A stretch of DNA of 64,000 bases from Ursus arctos (Eukaryota; Chordata; Mammalia; Carnivora; Ursidae): positions 3,911,001-3,975,000 of the forward strand of contig NW_026622897.1 of assembly GCF_023065955.2 (NCBI RefSeq). Direction: 5' to 3'. The position numbers and the translations under genes were made by a program. Positions 44,501 to 56,385 of the stretch are shown piece after piece (position 1 is the stretch's first letter; each line of letters opens with the position of its first letter). Below the pieces are notes generated by a model, which did no database searches, was not told where the DNA came from, and saw only the letters and a program-made list of their open reading frames with translations.

Positions 44501-46773
44501 CTGTTCCTTCTCACTAGATGCAATTTCATTTTAAAGCAAGGAGACTGGTTTAGGTGTGTGTTTCTGTAATTCAAAGTATCTTCCAAAATGTAATGTCTAG
44601 TCACTCTTAGAAATCCTCTGCAAGTATCTAAATAGTTCTGGAAGGATGATAATACAATCCAGTACGATGTCATTCTAATTCTATTGAAATCTGGTAACAA
44701 ACGGGTAACATATGTAGCAGGAATGGCATTTTGCATATTCAGTTGTGTCAGTTTACATGTATTCTTCCTCAACAACATCATGTCACACCTAAAAATAAAA
44801 AAACAAAGGAGATGGCATGAAATACTTGGTACTAGGTCATGCCTGTGGACAAAGTCTTGTTTCAGTGTGTCGGGCTCATGGAGGAACTGCCTGAAATGGG
44901 GAAGGGAATCATCGGAAAATAAGGTAGAGATACATGTTTTACTTACAATTTTGTAATTTTGAACTTACTAGTGTACTATTTATATTTGAAGGTATGCTAA
45001 ATTGGTCACTAACAAACAAAAATATAAAGTACACTCATTATGTCCAAGAAGCGAGTATAGTCTTCAAAGATTAATATGTTCAAAGAGAAAGAGTTCTTGA
45101 ATTTTAGATAAACAAAAACAACAGAATAAACTATTAATTATAACAATACTAGAAATCATGGGGCATTTATTATATCCTAGTTATTTTATCCATTTAAATG
45201 TCAAAACTTTCATAGATTAGGAAACTGATCTTCATATAAGTAAATATAATCCCAAAACCCACATATGTAGAAGTGCAAATCTAGTTTTTCCCCTACTTTT
45301 TAAAGCACCAATTATAAGATATTTTAATTATTATTCATCTCTTGGTGAATGTTAGAAAACCTTTGTTATCCACAGAACAGATACATTTGAAAAGCAGAAG
45401 CCAAGAAAAAAGTTGCCAGTAATGAGTGTTGAAGTGTGTCCTCTAAGTCAGTAGGTGACCATTTCTGATCCAGCCACATTGAAACAAGCACTATGTTATC
45501 CATAGGCTGGATCTTGTGTCCATTTGCTGTGTTTTTACTTCTGTAGTTTCAAAGCTGTTTTGGCTGTGATGAAATTTGTGTATTAGAAAGATAGAACACC
45601 TTGTTAACTGGACAAACAAAAGCTTTTGTGCTAAAGAGGGCTCTTATTACACAAATAACCTGTAGAGATGCAGGACGTCCAGTGAACATTGGATCCCTGC
45701 TTACAATCCTGTTAGGAAGAGAACTTTGGTTTTCATCTTCACAACACTGGGTTCAACTCTTTCTTTGAGATTTTCCCTGCCCAAGCTCTGAATTCACCTG
45801 AGTAATTTCTATTTCCTTTTATCGTAGACATTTCTTGTGTGACTTCAAAAAACGTGTTCTCAAATGGAGGTGAAATGGAAAAATTATCCCTCACTTCCTA
45901 TTTTGAATTGAACAAAAGAATTATTCTTGGAAGTGCCACCATAGAATCGAATTCATTGTACTGTGTGAATTGTACCTTTTATGCTTTTAAATGATGTGAC
46001 ATTTTTATTTAGCACCAATCCAGAAGTGACCACAAAATAACTGAGCTTTCTGGTTTTGTAACATTTTATCATTCCAATATAAAAGTTTTTAGAATTATTG
46101 CTAACTAAAGCATCAGAAGGTAAATTCACAGAACTTCTCCCCCGGATTGTCAAGTCTTTGTATCCATGCACTACTTTCTTCAAAATCTTTCTCCAGTTCT
46201 TCATGAGAAAACCAACAGATAAAATTTTGTAATTTTACAATTTCTGTACAACAATGAAAAACTCTGTTTCCCTGACTGAAGTAGGAGTGAGAGGTGAGGA
46301 TGGGAAGGTCCCCTTTAACACATCCTTTAGCCCTTATTGTAGTCTCTGAAAGAACCCAGAACTCCTAGGCTGACACAAATCAGAAAACGCCAGACCTCAG
46401 AAACTAAGAAGAAAATCGCTAGGGCATTCTAGCTAGCTTCTTCACATTTTTACATTGCTTCCTTGATGTATGACCATATAAACATCTGTTTGAATATTTC
46501 CAGAGTTTTTCACTTAACCATGTACCTTTGTGACGGAATCTGCTAGTATATTTTTGTTTATGCTGAGCAAAAGCAGTTACATCAATTTTATGGTACACAC
46601 TAAGTCCATAACCCTTCTTGATATGATATTATGCTTTCTTAAAGTCATCCCTTATTAAAACCAAATGTCATTAATTGTTTCAGTCATTCCACAAAGATAG
46701 TAAACCACTCTGTAGACCACTCTCCATTTCAGCAATTCTTCTCCAGAACTGTTCCTGCTATCAGTGCTCCTGC
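44501..46773. other. AT-rich non-coding DNA, nothing firmly recognised
   Basis: 45165-45300 has a weak antisense-MIR look (ttatcc..., tagattaggaaactgatc). Frames of 70-96 codons on both strands are unrecognised. 46670-46773 continues after the SINE at 47017 with an old-repeat look (agatatgatctgactagggtaaaatacac). Confidence 0.45.
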
Positions 46774-46789
46774 TGTCAATGCTCTTTTT

Positions 46790-47000
46790 TTTTTTTTTTT
46801 TTTTTTTTTAAAGATTTTATTTATTTTATTCGACAGAGATAGAGACAGCCAGCGAGAGAGGGAACACAAGCAGGGGGAGTGGGAGAGGAAGAAGCAGGCT
46901 CATAGCGGAGGAGCCTGACGTGGGGCTCGATCCCGTAACGCCGGGATCACGCCCTGAGCCGAAGGCAGACGCTTTAACCGCTGTGCCACCCAGGCGCCCC
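46790..47000 (-). mobile_element. CAN-SINE (antisense), young copy with long poly-A
   Basis: Begins with about 20 T beyond the duplication, then aaagattttatttattttattcgac, 'agacagccagcgagagagggaac', 'ggggctcgatcccgtaacgccgggatcacgccctgagccgaaggcagacg', 'accgctgtgccacccaggcgcccc'. Perfect 16-bp duplication tgtcaatgctcttttt at 46774-46789 and 47001-47016. The long pure tail and intact sequence make this one of the youngest insertions in the window. Confidence 0.96.
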
Positions 47001-48082
47001 TGTCAATGCTCTTTTTAAAACCAGACTTTCTAGAATATAAAGCTCCAGATATGATCTGACTAGGGTAAAATACACTAGGACATTACTTTTTCTTGGATTG
47101 CATGTTAGGTCTCTATAAATTATGTCCAGAGTTGGAGTACTCTGTTAGAAAGAGATACACAATATGATTCGGGAACAAGAAATACTTGAATTATTCAAGA
47201 GGAATATTGTTAAAATTATTATTCTCAGTCTCTGCTTGCTAGTTTGATACTTCAAAGCCTTAAAATAGCAAAAGTAGAAGGGAACATATTTACCCTCTAG
47301 CATGAACTACTAAAACCAAAGACAAAATATATAAAACAGTGACACTCAAGACATTGACCATTAGACAACTGAAGATACCAAAGCTGGGAGATGAAAACAG
47401 AAGGAGTGAGCCCTACACCTGCAGGAGCTTACCACTTGGTGAAAGCTTCCAGGCCACAGAGCAGGGAGGGGAATAGAGGCAGAGTATAGACGGTCTCCCT
47501 GATATAAGGATTTACATGTCCAGGAAAGCCAAGGAAGCTCGAGTTCACAAAGTCCCAGAGAGGAGAGCCACACGGAAAGAAAATTCTGGACATCTGAAGG
47601 TAATTTCCCTTGAGTATCCAGTTGAGTACTAGTCACTGCATCTGCATGAGAAAATCACTCAAGTCAGGGAGAGAACCACTCAAAAGAATCACAAAGAACA
47701 ATGCCTGGTGTCCTTGCACCAAAGTGATAATTATGTGGGTAAATACAAAGACTATTTTTTATTTAAATTTCTTTAAAAGAAAATTAGCTTTTCAAAATAA
47801 AAATAATGTGCAAACTTATATACAAGTATGACAAAATTACAAGAGCTGGAAGGGAATATTGGAAATACGTGGTTTTAAGGATTTTCAATTACGTGTAAGG
47901 TGGAATGCTATCATTTAAGCTAAATTAAAGGTTTATACTTTAACCTTAAAAAAACCCACTAAAATGACACAACGAATAGTTACAGCAAATATACCAATGA
48001 AGGAAAAATTGAAATTATAATAACCAAAAAAGTGCAGAAAAAAGGAATGAATAACAAATAGAAAACATATAGCAGAGTATTA

Positions 48083-48500
48083 ATCAGTATCTCTGTGTGC
48101 TGTGTGTAATGGGCTCACGCAGTTGTGGAAACTGGGAAATCCAAACCAGGAGAAATGACGGTATAACCCAAAGGCCTGAGGAGCAGGAGCACTTACAGTC
48201 TGAAGGCCTGAGAACTGAGAGTGGCAGTAATCTAAGTTCTAGTCCAAGTCCAAAGTCAGGACAAGACTGATGTCCCAGCTTGAAGACAGTGAGGGTGAAT
48301 TTTTCCCTGCTTAACCTTTTAGTCTGTTAAGGCCTTCAGTGGATTCAATGAGGTAGGGCCACAGTGGGAGGGCAATCTGTTTCACCCAGTCTACTGATTC
48401 AAACGTTAATCTCTTCTAGAAACACCTTCACAGATGTATGCAGAAATAGTATTTACCCAAAGCCTGTCCAATTGACCAAATTACCCATTTCAAGTAGGAT
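48083..48500 (-). mobile_element. Old LTR-like element inside L1-A (antisense)
   Basis: 'gggctcacgcagttgtggaaactgggaaatccaaaccagg', 'ccaagtccaaagtcagg', 'ttaaggccttcagtggattcaatgaggtagggccac', 'gggagggcaatctgtttcacccagtctactgattcaaacgttaatctcttctagaaacaccttcacag' are antisense blocks of an old mammalian LTR I know by these phrases. agtatta flanks it (48076-48082, 48501-48507). The family name is uncertain (ERVL/MaLR class most likely). Confidence 0.65.
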
Positions 48501-48570
48501 AGTATTATTAAAACATCAGTCATCACACTAAGTGTAAATAGCACAAACTTCATTTAAAAGATAGATTGTC

Positions 48571-48688
48571 AGGGGCCAGCTGGCTGGCTCAGTCAGTAGA
48601 ACATGTGACTCTTGATCTCAGAGTGTTGACTTTAAACACCATGATGGGCATAGATCTTACTTAAAAAAAATAAAATTAAAAAAAAAGG
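48571..48688 (+). mobile_element. Short CAN-SINE variant (about 118 bp)
   Basis: Starts aggggccagctggctggctcagtcagtagaacatgtgactcttgatctcag and ends 'agatcttacttaaaaaaaataaaa'. It lacks the pyrimidine-rich middle of the longer copies, as in the short carnivore SINE subfamily. tagattgt flanks it (48562-48569, 48690-48697), matching the L1 target site. Confidence 0.85.
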
Positions 48689-48861
48689 CTAGATTGTGAG
48701 ATTGAATATGAAAGGCAAGACCCAAGTACATGGTGCCTACAAGAAACTACCTATAAATATAAAAACACAAAAAGGTAAAATGTAAAAGGAAAAAAAAGAT
48801 AAAGCATACAAACATAAACCAAAAGGAAGCTAGATTGATTATACTATATTAGACAATGTAG

Positions 48862-49204
48862 ATGTGATAGGCAGAATAATGGCTCTCCAAAGATAGCCAC
48901 ATTGTATGTTACACTACATGACAAAAGAGAATTAAGTTTATAGATACAAGTTAGATTGTTAGTCACTTGACCTGATACTACATCTGGGCAGCGCCAGTGG
49001 AATCGTGATTTCCTTAAAAGTAGAAGGGGGAAGAGAAGAAAGGAGAGATGGGAGTGTGAAAGAATGATCAGACAGTGCTGGCTTTGATTTATACGGTAAA
49101 GGCCATGAGTCAAAGAATGTGGGTGGCCTCTAGATGCTGGAAGAAAAGGATTAAATGGATTCTCTCCTGGCTCCAGAAATTAACACAACCCTTCTGACAC
49201 CTTG
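48862..49204 (+). mobile_element. Old MaLR-type LTR (sense), cut short by L1-B
   Basis: 'gtgataggcagaataatggctctccaaagatagccac', 'gttacactacatgacaaaagagaattaag', 'ggccatgagtcaaagaatgtgggtggcctctagatgctggaagaaaaggattaaatggattctctcctggctccagaaattaacacaacccttctgacaccttgac' follow a MaLR LTR closely. The usual end (ttctgttgtttaagcc...) is missing. The sequence runs straight into antisense L1-B. Confidence 0.75.
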
Positions 49205-52200
49205 ACTTTTTAAAAATTGAAGTATAGTTAGCATAGAATGCTATACTAGTTTCAGGTGTACAACATACTGATTCAACAATTCTGTATATTACTCAATGCT
49301 CAACACACTAAGTATACTCACCATCTGTTAGCATGCAACAAGATTACAATATCAAATCATTATGTTCTTTGTGCTGTACTTTTTCATTTCCATGACTTAT
49401 TTATTTTATAATTGGAAGTACGTACCTATCAATACCCTTTTTCTTTTCTTTTTTTTTTTTTTTCTGTCTCTCCACCCATCTACCTTATGGCAATGACCAG
49501 GTCTCTGTATTTAAGAATCTTTTTTCTTTTTGTTGTTTTGCATTTGTTTTGTTTCTTAGATTTCACTTATAAGTGAAATCATCTGGTATTTGTCTTTGAT
49601 GACTTATTTCACTAAGCATAATACCCTCTAGGTCCATCCGTGTTGTGAAAAATGGCAAGATCTCATCCTTTTTTATGGCTGAGTAATACTCCATTATATA
49701 TGAATACCACATCTTCCTTATCCATCCATCCACCAATGGACACTAGAGTTGCTTCTTGACCACTATCTTGACTATTACAAATAATGCTCCCATAAGCAGA
49801 AGGATACATCTATCTTTTTAAATTAGTGTTTTCTTTTCCTTGGGTAAAGAATAGATTTACTAGATCATATGGTATCTCTGTTTTAATTTTTTAAAGAACT
49901 TATATACTTATTTCCACAGTGGTTTTATCAATGTATATCCCTACCAACAGTGCATAAGGGTTCCTTTTCTCCACCTCTTCACCAACACTTGTTATTTCTT
50001 GTCTTTTTGAAACTAGCCATTCTGACTACTATGAAGGGCTATCTCATTATGGTTTTGATTTGCATCTACCTAATGATTAGTGATGTTGAGCATCTTTTCA
50101 TGTGACTGTTGGCCATTTGGAAAAAAGTCTATTTAGGTTATCTGCCCATTTTTTTTTTTCCAAAATTTTTTTTATGATGTTGAGTTGTGTAAGTTCTTTA
50201 TATATTTTGGGTATTAATCCTTTATTGGATATGTCATTTGCAAATATCTTCACCCATTGACTAGGTTGCCTTTTTATTTTGTTCATGGTTTCCTTTGCTG
50301 TGCACAGATTTTTATTTTGAGGTAATCTAAATAATTTATTTTTTGCTTTTGTTTCCTTTGCCTAAGGAAACATATTCATAAATATGTTGCTAAGGACATG
50401 TTCTCTCTAAGCCCACTTTGTTGAGTTTTTATGCTGAATGGATATTGTATTTTGTCAAATGCTTTTTCTGTATCTTTGAGATGATTACATGATTTTTATT
50501 CTTTCTCTTGTAAAGGTGATGTGTCACAGTGATTGACTTGTGAATGTTTACCACTCTTGGATCCCTAGAATAAATCCCACTCGATTGTGGTGAATATATT
50601 TCTTAATGTGCTATTGAATTCAGTTTGTTAATATTTTGTTCAGGATTTTTGTATCTATGTTCCTCAGAGATACTGGCCTGTAGTTTGTCTATGTGCGTGT
50701 GTGTATATCTTTGGTTTTGGTATTGGGGTAATGTTGGCTTCATGAATGACCTTCAAGTTTTTCTTCCTCAAATTTTTTGAAAGAGTTTGAGAAGAATAGG
50801 TATTATCTTTTCTTAAATGTTTGGTAGAATTCAGCTGTGAAACCATGTGTCCTGAACTTTTATTAGGAGTTTTTTTATTGCTGATTACAATTTCATTACT
50901 AGTAATAAGCATGTTCAAATTTTCTGGGTTTTTTTTTTTTTTCCTGATTCATTTTTGGAAGATTGTGTGTTTTTAGGATTTATCCATTTCTAAGTTTTCT
51001 AATTATTTGGCATGTGATTTTTCACCGTATTCTTTTTTTCCCCCCACGATATTCACTTATAATCCCTTTTAGTACCGTGATGTCAGTTTTTTTTTTCTCC
51101 TACATTTTTAAATTTTATTTATTTGAGTCATTTCTCTTTTTCCCTTAATGAGTCTGGCTAAAGATTTATCAATTTTATCAAAGAACAAGCTCTTGGTTTC
51201 ATTGATCTTTCCTAGTATATTTTATTGTCACTCTTCCATTTATTTCTCCTATAATTTAATCTTAATTTCTTCCTTTTACTTATTTTGGGTTTTGTTTGTT
51301 CTTCTTTTTCAAGATCTTTTAGGTGTAAGGTTAGGTTATTTGAGATGTTACTTGAAGTAGGCCTCTATCATTATGAACTTCCCTCTTAGAAATTTTGCTG
51401 CATCCCAAGGATTTTCAACCACTGTGTTTTCATTTTTGTTTTTCTCTATGTATGTTTTAGTTTCTTTGATGTCTTGGTTGATTCGTACATTGTTTAGTAG
51501 CATGTTGTTTAGCCTCCGTGTGTTTGTGTTTTTCCCAGATTTTGTGTGTGTATGTTTGTGATTTTTGATTCTATTGTAGTTGATAAAGATACTTGATATG
51601 ATTTCAGTCTTCTTAAATTTATTGAGACTTGTTTTGTGCTCTAACATGTGATCTGTCCTAAAAATGTGTTCTATGTGCACTCGAGAAGGATGTGTATTCT
51701 GCTGTTTTTGGATGGAGTGTTCTGTATGTATTGGTCCAACTGGTCTAATGAGTTGTTTAAAGACCCTGGGGTTTTTTGTTGATTTTCTGTCTAGATTGTC
51801 TATTGGTGTAAGCGAGGTGTTAAAATCCTGTACTATTACTGTTTTATTAATTTCTCCCTATGTGCCCGTTAATATTTGCTTTATGTATTTATGTGCTGCA
51901 ATGTTTTATGCATAGGTATTTACAATTGTTAAATTCTCTTGTTGCGTTGCTGCCTTTTTCATTGTATAGTGCCCTTCTTTGTCTCCTGCTAAACACTTTG
52001 TTTTAAAGTATATTTTTGTCTGATATAAGTGCTGGTAGCCCAGCTTCATTGCTAGCCCAGCTTTTTTTTTTTTTTTTTAACTTCTATTTACATACTATAT
52101 GCTTGTCCATCCCTTCATTTTCAGTCTGTATAAATCTTTAGGTGTGAAGTGAGTCTCTTGTATTCAGCATAGAGAAGGTCCTTGTTTTTCTTATACATTC

Positions 52201-54070
52201 AATCACTGTATGTCTTTTTTTTTTTCTAAGATTTTATTTATTTATTTGACAGACAGCGAGAGAGGGAACACAAGCAGGGGAGTGGGAGAGGGAGAAGCAG
52301 GCTTCCTGCTGAGCGGGGAGCCTGATGCGGGGCTCGATCCCGGGACCCCGGGATCATGACCTGAGCTGAAGGCAGACGCTTAACGACTGAGTCCCCAGGC
52401 ACCCCCCACTGTATGTCTTTTGATTGGAGCATTTAGATCATTTACAATTAAAGTAATTATTGAAATGTATGTACTTATTGCCATTTGTTCATTGTTTTCT
52501 GGTTAGTGGTTTTTTTTGTTTTGGTTTGGTTTTTTTGGTTCTCTGCTCTTTTCATGGTTTGATGGCTTTCTTTAGTGTTACGCTTGGATTCCTCTCTCTT
52601 TGGTTTTGTGTGGGTATCTATTACAGGCTTTTGATCTGTGGATACCTTTGGGTTTATATATGACATCTTAAATGTGTAGCAGTCTATATTAAATTGATGG
52701 TCACTTAAGTTCAAACACTAGCTTCTAAAAGCACTAAATTTTTACTCCCTCTTCCATATTTTAAGTATATAGTGTCATATTTTAAATCTTTTTACATTGT
52801 ATACCCCTTCACTAATTTTTTGTAGATATAACAGATCTTACAACTTTGGTGTTTTAACCTTTTTAGTGGCTTTATAATTGTTTAAGATGCTACCTTTGCA
52901 TATGTTTGATTTTACCTGGAAATGATTTTCTTTCAAAATTCTATTTATGGCCTTTCTTTTCCACTTGTGGGTCTGTATGTGCCCTATTCTGGCTGAGCTG
53001 TGATTGCCTCCAACCCAGCCTGCCTCAATGGCCTATTCTGCCAATGGCACAGTAAGCAGGTTTTGGTCCCCATGCTCTTGAGAGGCTTATCTGAGGCCAC
53101 CATTGGGCTTGTCAGTAAGGGAGGCCAGCAGTCAGTCTAGGTGTCTGCAGTTATGCTCAATGCCACTGTTTCAGGCACACCAAAGTGCAGGGCTTGCTCC
53201 CTGCATGGCCAAATGAGAGGCCAAGCTGCTGGAACTCAGGTATGCTCTTGTGCGAGTTATCTACCCCCCACCCCCCACCATCCAGGGAAGGAGACATTTT
53301 GGAACGGCACCAGTCTCTGCCAGGGCTGCCTGCGTGAGGTGGTGGGGAAGGAGCCACTTTGGAAGGATTCCTACTGAGGTGGGTGGGTGGGATAGTGCAG
53401 TTTTGCAGCAGACATGGCGGCAGAGCATGCAGTGCTAGCAAAGTTGATGAGGAAGAGTGTTAGTCCTGGCTCCTGTGAGTTTCTGGCTTTCTAGCTAGGC
53501 TGTGGGAGGAGAAGAGAAATGGTGCCAGCCAGCACTTTTGTTGTGAGAGAAATAGGAAAATCCCTGCCCCTACAGCACACATATCCTAAGATTAGTTAAT
53601 AATGTATGCCCCAGGCCCTTTTCCAATTGCCGTTTCTTTGCTGCGTCTTAGGTCAAGTTTTTATGCTGGCCCTTTAAGGGCAGGGACTCCGCTTCCTATC
53701 ATCTTCCAACTCTTCCAGAGTTGAGCTCCACTGATTCTAAATGCTCCTGAAGTTAAGCCTTGGTGGTTTTTAAAGCCAGATGGTATGGGCGCTTGTCTTC
53801 CCAGTGCCAGCAGTGCCTAGTGAAGGGGTCCTGTCATCTCCCTTCTCCATGCTTGTGATATTGCTGCCATTTGTGCTTGGTCTCACCTGGACTTTGGTTC
53901 CCAGCTGCATCTCTATGACTACTACCCTTTTCAATGTGGCATCTTCTCTATGATTAACTGTGGAAGGTCTGTTCTGCCAGTCTTCAGGTCATTTTTAGAG
54001 TAGTTGAATAGATGTCGCTGCTTTCTTACAAGGTGTGCTCCAGATCCTTCTCCTCTGCTATCTTCCCGTG
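49205..54070 (-). mobile_element. L1-B (antisense), near 5'-complete but internally deleted L1M
   Basis: Left end: 3'UTR antisense ('gctatactagtttcaggtgtacaac', 49238). Then the ORF2 end ('tggctgagtaatactccatta', 49676), with the end of the coding part at 50420 and a jump to mid-ORF2 ('gaataaatcccactcgattgtgg', 50568). 51348-51680 and 50664-50918 hold broken minus-strand ORF2 frames. 52600-52900 and the GC-richer 53000-54065 read as the 5' region, ending at 'ctctgctatcttcccgtgg' (54053-54071), the antisense of an L1 start. About 1 kb of ORF2 and probably ORF1 are missing. Carries a SINE at 52219. Confidence 0.75.
52219..52406 (-). mobile_element. CAN-SINE (antisense) inside L1-B
   Basis: tttttttctaagattttatttatttatttgac, 'agacagcgagagagggaacacaagcagggg', 'cgggaccccgggatcatgacctgagctgaaggcagacgcttaacgactgag', ending caggcaccccc. 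Perfect 15-bp duplication cactgtatgtctttt (52204-52218 and 52407-52421). Minus-strand frame 52238-52432 is SINE-derived. Confidence 0.95.
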
Positions 54071-54077
54071 GTCTACC

Positions 54078-54150
54078 CTGGCACCCAGCGGGGAGTCTGC
54101 TTCTCCCCCTGCTCGTGTCTCTATCTCTAAAATTAAAAAAATAAACAAAA
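54078..54150 (+). mobile_element. CAN-SINE 3' fragment
   Basis: 'cacccagcggggagtctgcttctccccctgctcgtgtctctatctctaaaattaaaaaaataaa' is the pyrimidine-rich end and A-rich tail of a CAN-SINE. The tRNA-like head is absent. It sits exactly between L1-B and the resumed L1-A, so it may have been truncated during the rearrangement. Confidence 0.75.
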
Positions 54151-54164
54151 TCCTCTTAGAAAAA

Positions 54165-56385
54165 GAAATATATTAGCAGAGCTAAAAGGAGAAATAGACC
54201 ACAATATAAGAATAGTAGGAGACTTTAATATTCTATCAGTGCATAAAATATTCAGACAGAAAATCAATAAGGAAACATTGGTCTTAAACAGGATATTAAA
54301 CCAGATGAATTTAACAGATATTTACAGAATATTCCATCTAAAAACAACACAGTACACATTCTTCTCAAGTGCACAAGGAAGATTTTTCAAAATAGATCAT
54401 GTTAGGCCACAAAACGAGTCTTAATAAATTTAAGAGATTTGAAACCATACCAAGAATCTTTCTGACCACAGTGGTATGAAACTAGAAATTAATTACAGAA
54501 TGAACACTGGGAAATTCACAAATATGTGGAGATAAACAATATGTTACTGAATAATCAGTGGGTCAAAAAGAAATCAGAAGAGAAATAAAAAAATACCTTG
54601 AAACAAATGAAAGTTGCAATATGACATACCAAAATGTATGAAGCACATCAAAAGCAGTTCTAAGAGAGAAAATCATAGCAGTAAATGCCTACCTCAAGAA
54701 ACAATAAAAGTCTAAAATGAAAAAGCTTTCACCTCAGATATCTAGAAAAAGAATAAACCCCATATATAGTGGAATAAAGGAAATAACAAAGATGGAAGAA
54801 GAATAAAGACTAAAAAGACAATAGAAAAAATAAATTGAAGTAAGAATTGGCTCTTTGAAAAGATAAACTAAATTGCCGAGCTTTGACTAGACTCACCAAG
54901 ACAAAACAGGATGGAAATAAACAAAATCGGAAATGAAAGAGATGTTACACATGATACCAGAAGAAAAAAAAATCATAAAAGACCAGGAGGAACAATTATA
55001 TCCTAACAAATTGGACAACCTAGAAGAAATGGATAAATTTCTAGAAACACCACAAGCTATCAAGACTGAACCATGATGAAATAGATAATCCGAACAGACC
55101 AATTATTAGTAAGGATATTGAATCAATAATCAAAAACCTCCCAACAAACAGAAGTCCAAGACCAGATGGCTTCACTGGAGCATTCTAGCAAACATTCAAA
55201 AAAGAATACCAGTCTTAATCAAACTGTTCCAAAAAATAGAAGGGAATGCTCCAAACTCATTTTACAGAGTTGACATTACTCTGATACCGAAACCAGGTAA
55301 GTACACCACACAAAAAAGAAAATTACAGGCTATTATCCCTGATGAGCATAAATGCAAAAACCCTCAACAACATATTAGTAAACTGAATTTATCAACACAT
55401 TAAAAGGATTATATATCTGATCAAATTAGATTTATTCCAGGGACCAAGGCTGGTTTGACATCCACAAATCAGTCAGTGTGATACACATTAACAAAATATA
55501 GGATAAGAATTACATGATCATCTCCGAAGATGCATAAAAAGCATTTAACAAAATTCAATATCCTTTTATGATTAAAAATTCTCAACAAAGTGGGTACAGA
55601 GGAAATGTACTTCAGCATAATAAAGGCTCTATATGATAAGCCTACAGCTAACATCATACACAAATATGAAAAGCTGAAAACTTTTCCTTTAACTTCAGAA
55701 ACAAGACAAGGATGCTCACTTTCACCAGTTGTATTCAACATTATATTGGAAGTCTTCGAGCAATTAAGCAAGAAAAAGAAATAACACATATCCATATTGG
55801 AAATGAAGAAGGAGAACTGTCACTATTTGCAGATGACATGATGTTATACATAGAAAACCCTAGAGAATCCCTCAGAAACCTGAGAACTAATAAATGAATT
55901 TAGTCAAGTTGCAGGATACAAAATCAATACACAAAAATCTATTGCATTTCTAAAAAAAAACCCTACAGTTTCTGTATGCTAATAATGAACTATCAGAAAT
56001 GGAGAAAGCAGTCCCATTCATAATTGCATCAAAAAGAATGAAATACTTAGGAATCAATATAATCAAGGAGATAGAAGACCTGCATTTTGAAACATCAAGG
56101 CATTGGTGAAAGAAATTGAAGATTACACAAATAAATAGATATTCTGTGCTCATGGATTGAAAGAATTAATATTATTAAAGTGTCTGTACTACCCAAAGCA
56201 ATCTACAGATTCAGTACAATCACTATCAAAATTCTAATGATATTTTTCATAGAACGAGAATAAACAGTACAAACATTTGTATGAAACTGTACGAGACCAT
56301 GAATAGCCAAAGCAATCTTAGAAAGAATAACAAAGCTGGAGACATCATGTTTCCTGATTTCAAACTATGTTACAAAACTATACAG
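54165..56385 (+). mobile_element. L1-A (sense) resumed: ORF2 endonuclease end and reverse transcriptase, decayed
   Basis: Starts 'agcagagctaaaaggagaaatagaccac...gtaggagactttaatattc', the ORF2 endonuclease segment about 120 bp beyond where L1-A stopped at 48860. Continues to the RT: 'ccaagaccagatggcttcactggagc' (55157), frame 55590-55784 with [18 protein letters not shown], then in another register the RT active-site box FADD at 55826-55837 followed by MMLYIENP. The shift between the two lies at about 55750-55770. Many stops. It ends abruptly, without 3'UTR or poly-A, where L1-C begins. Confidence 0.9.

Larger units (their letters stand above)
47350..48860 (+). mobile_element. L1-A (sense), 5'/inter-ORF and endonuclease region, first part
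   Basis: 47610-47720 (gtcactgcatctgcatgagaaaatcactcaagtcagggagagaaccactcaaaagaatcacaaagaacaatgcctggtg) and 47850-48075 follow old L1 sequence just upstream of ORF2. 48510-48560 and 48690-48860 carry the ORF2 start ('aaggcaagacccaagtacatggtgcctacaagaaac', 'aaccaaaaggaagctagattgattatactatattagac'), the endonuclease domain. It breaks off at about 48860 and resumes at 54165. Interrupted by an LTR-like element (48083) and a SINE (48571). Confidence 0.75.

Noticed and set aside
53000..54065. GC-richer stretch with open frames that could be an exon or CpG island
   Set aside because: It is continuous with antisense L1-B and ends in text that reads as the antisense of an L1 start, so it is best explained as the L1 5' region.
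55590..55897. Reverse transcriptase with intact FADD box
   Set aside because: It is a small part of a decayed L1 ORF2 with a frameshift between the two motif-bearing frames and many stops outside. Not a functional or host-adopted gene.
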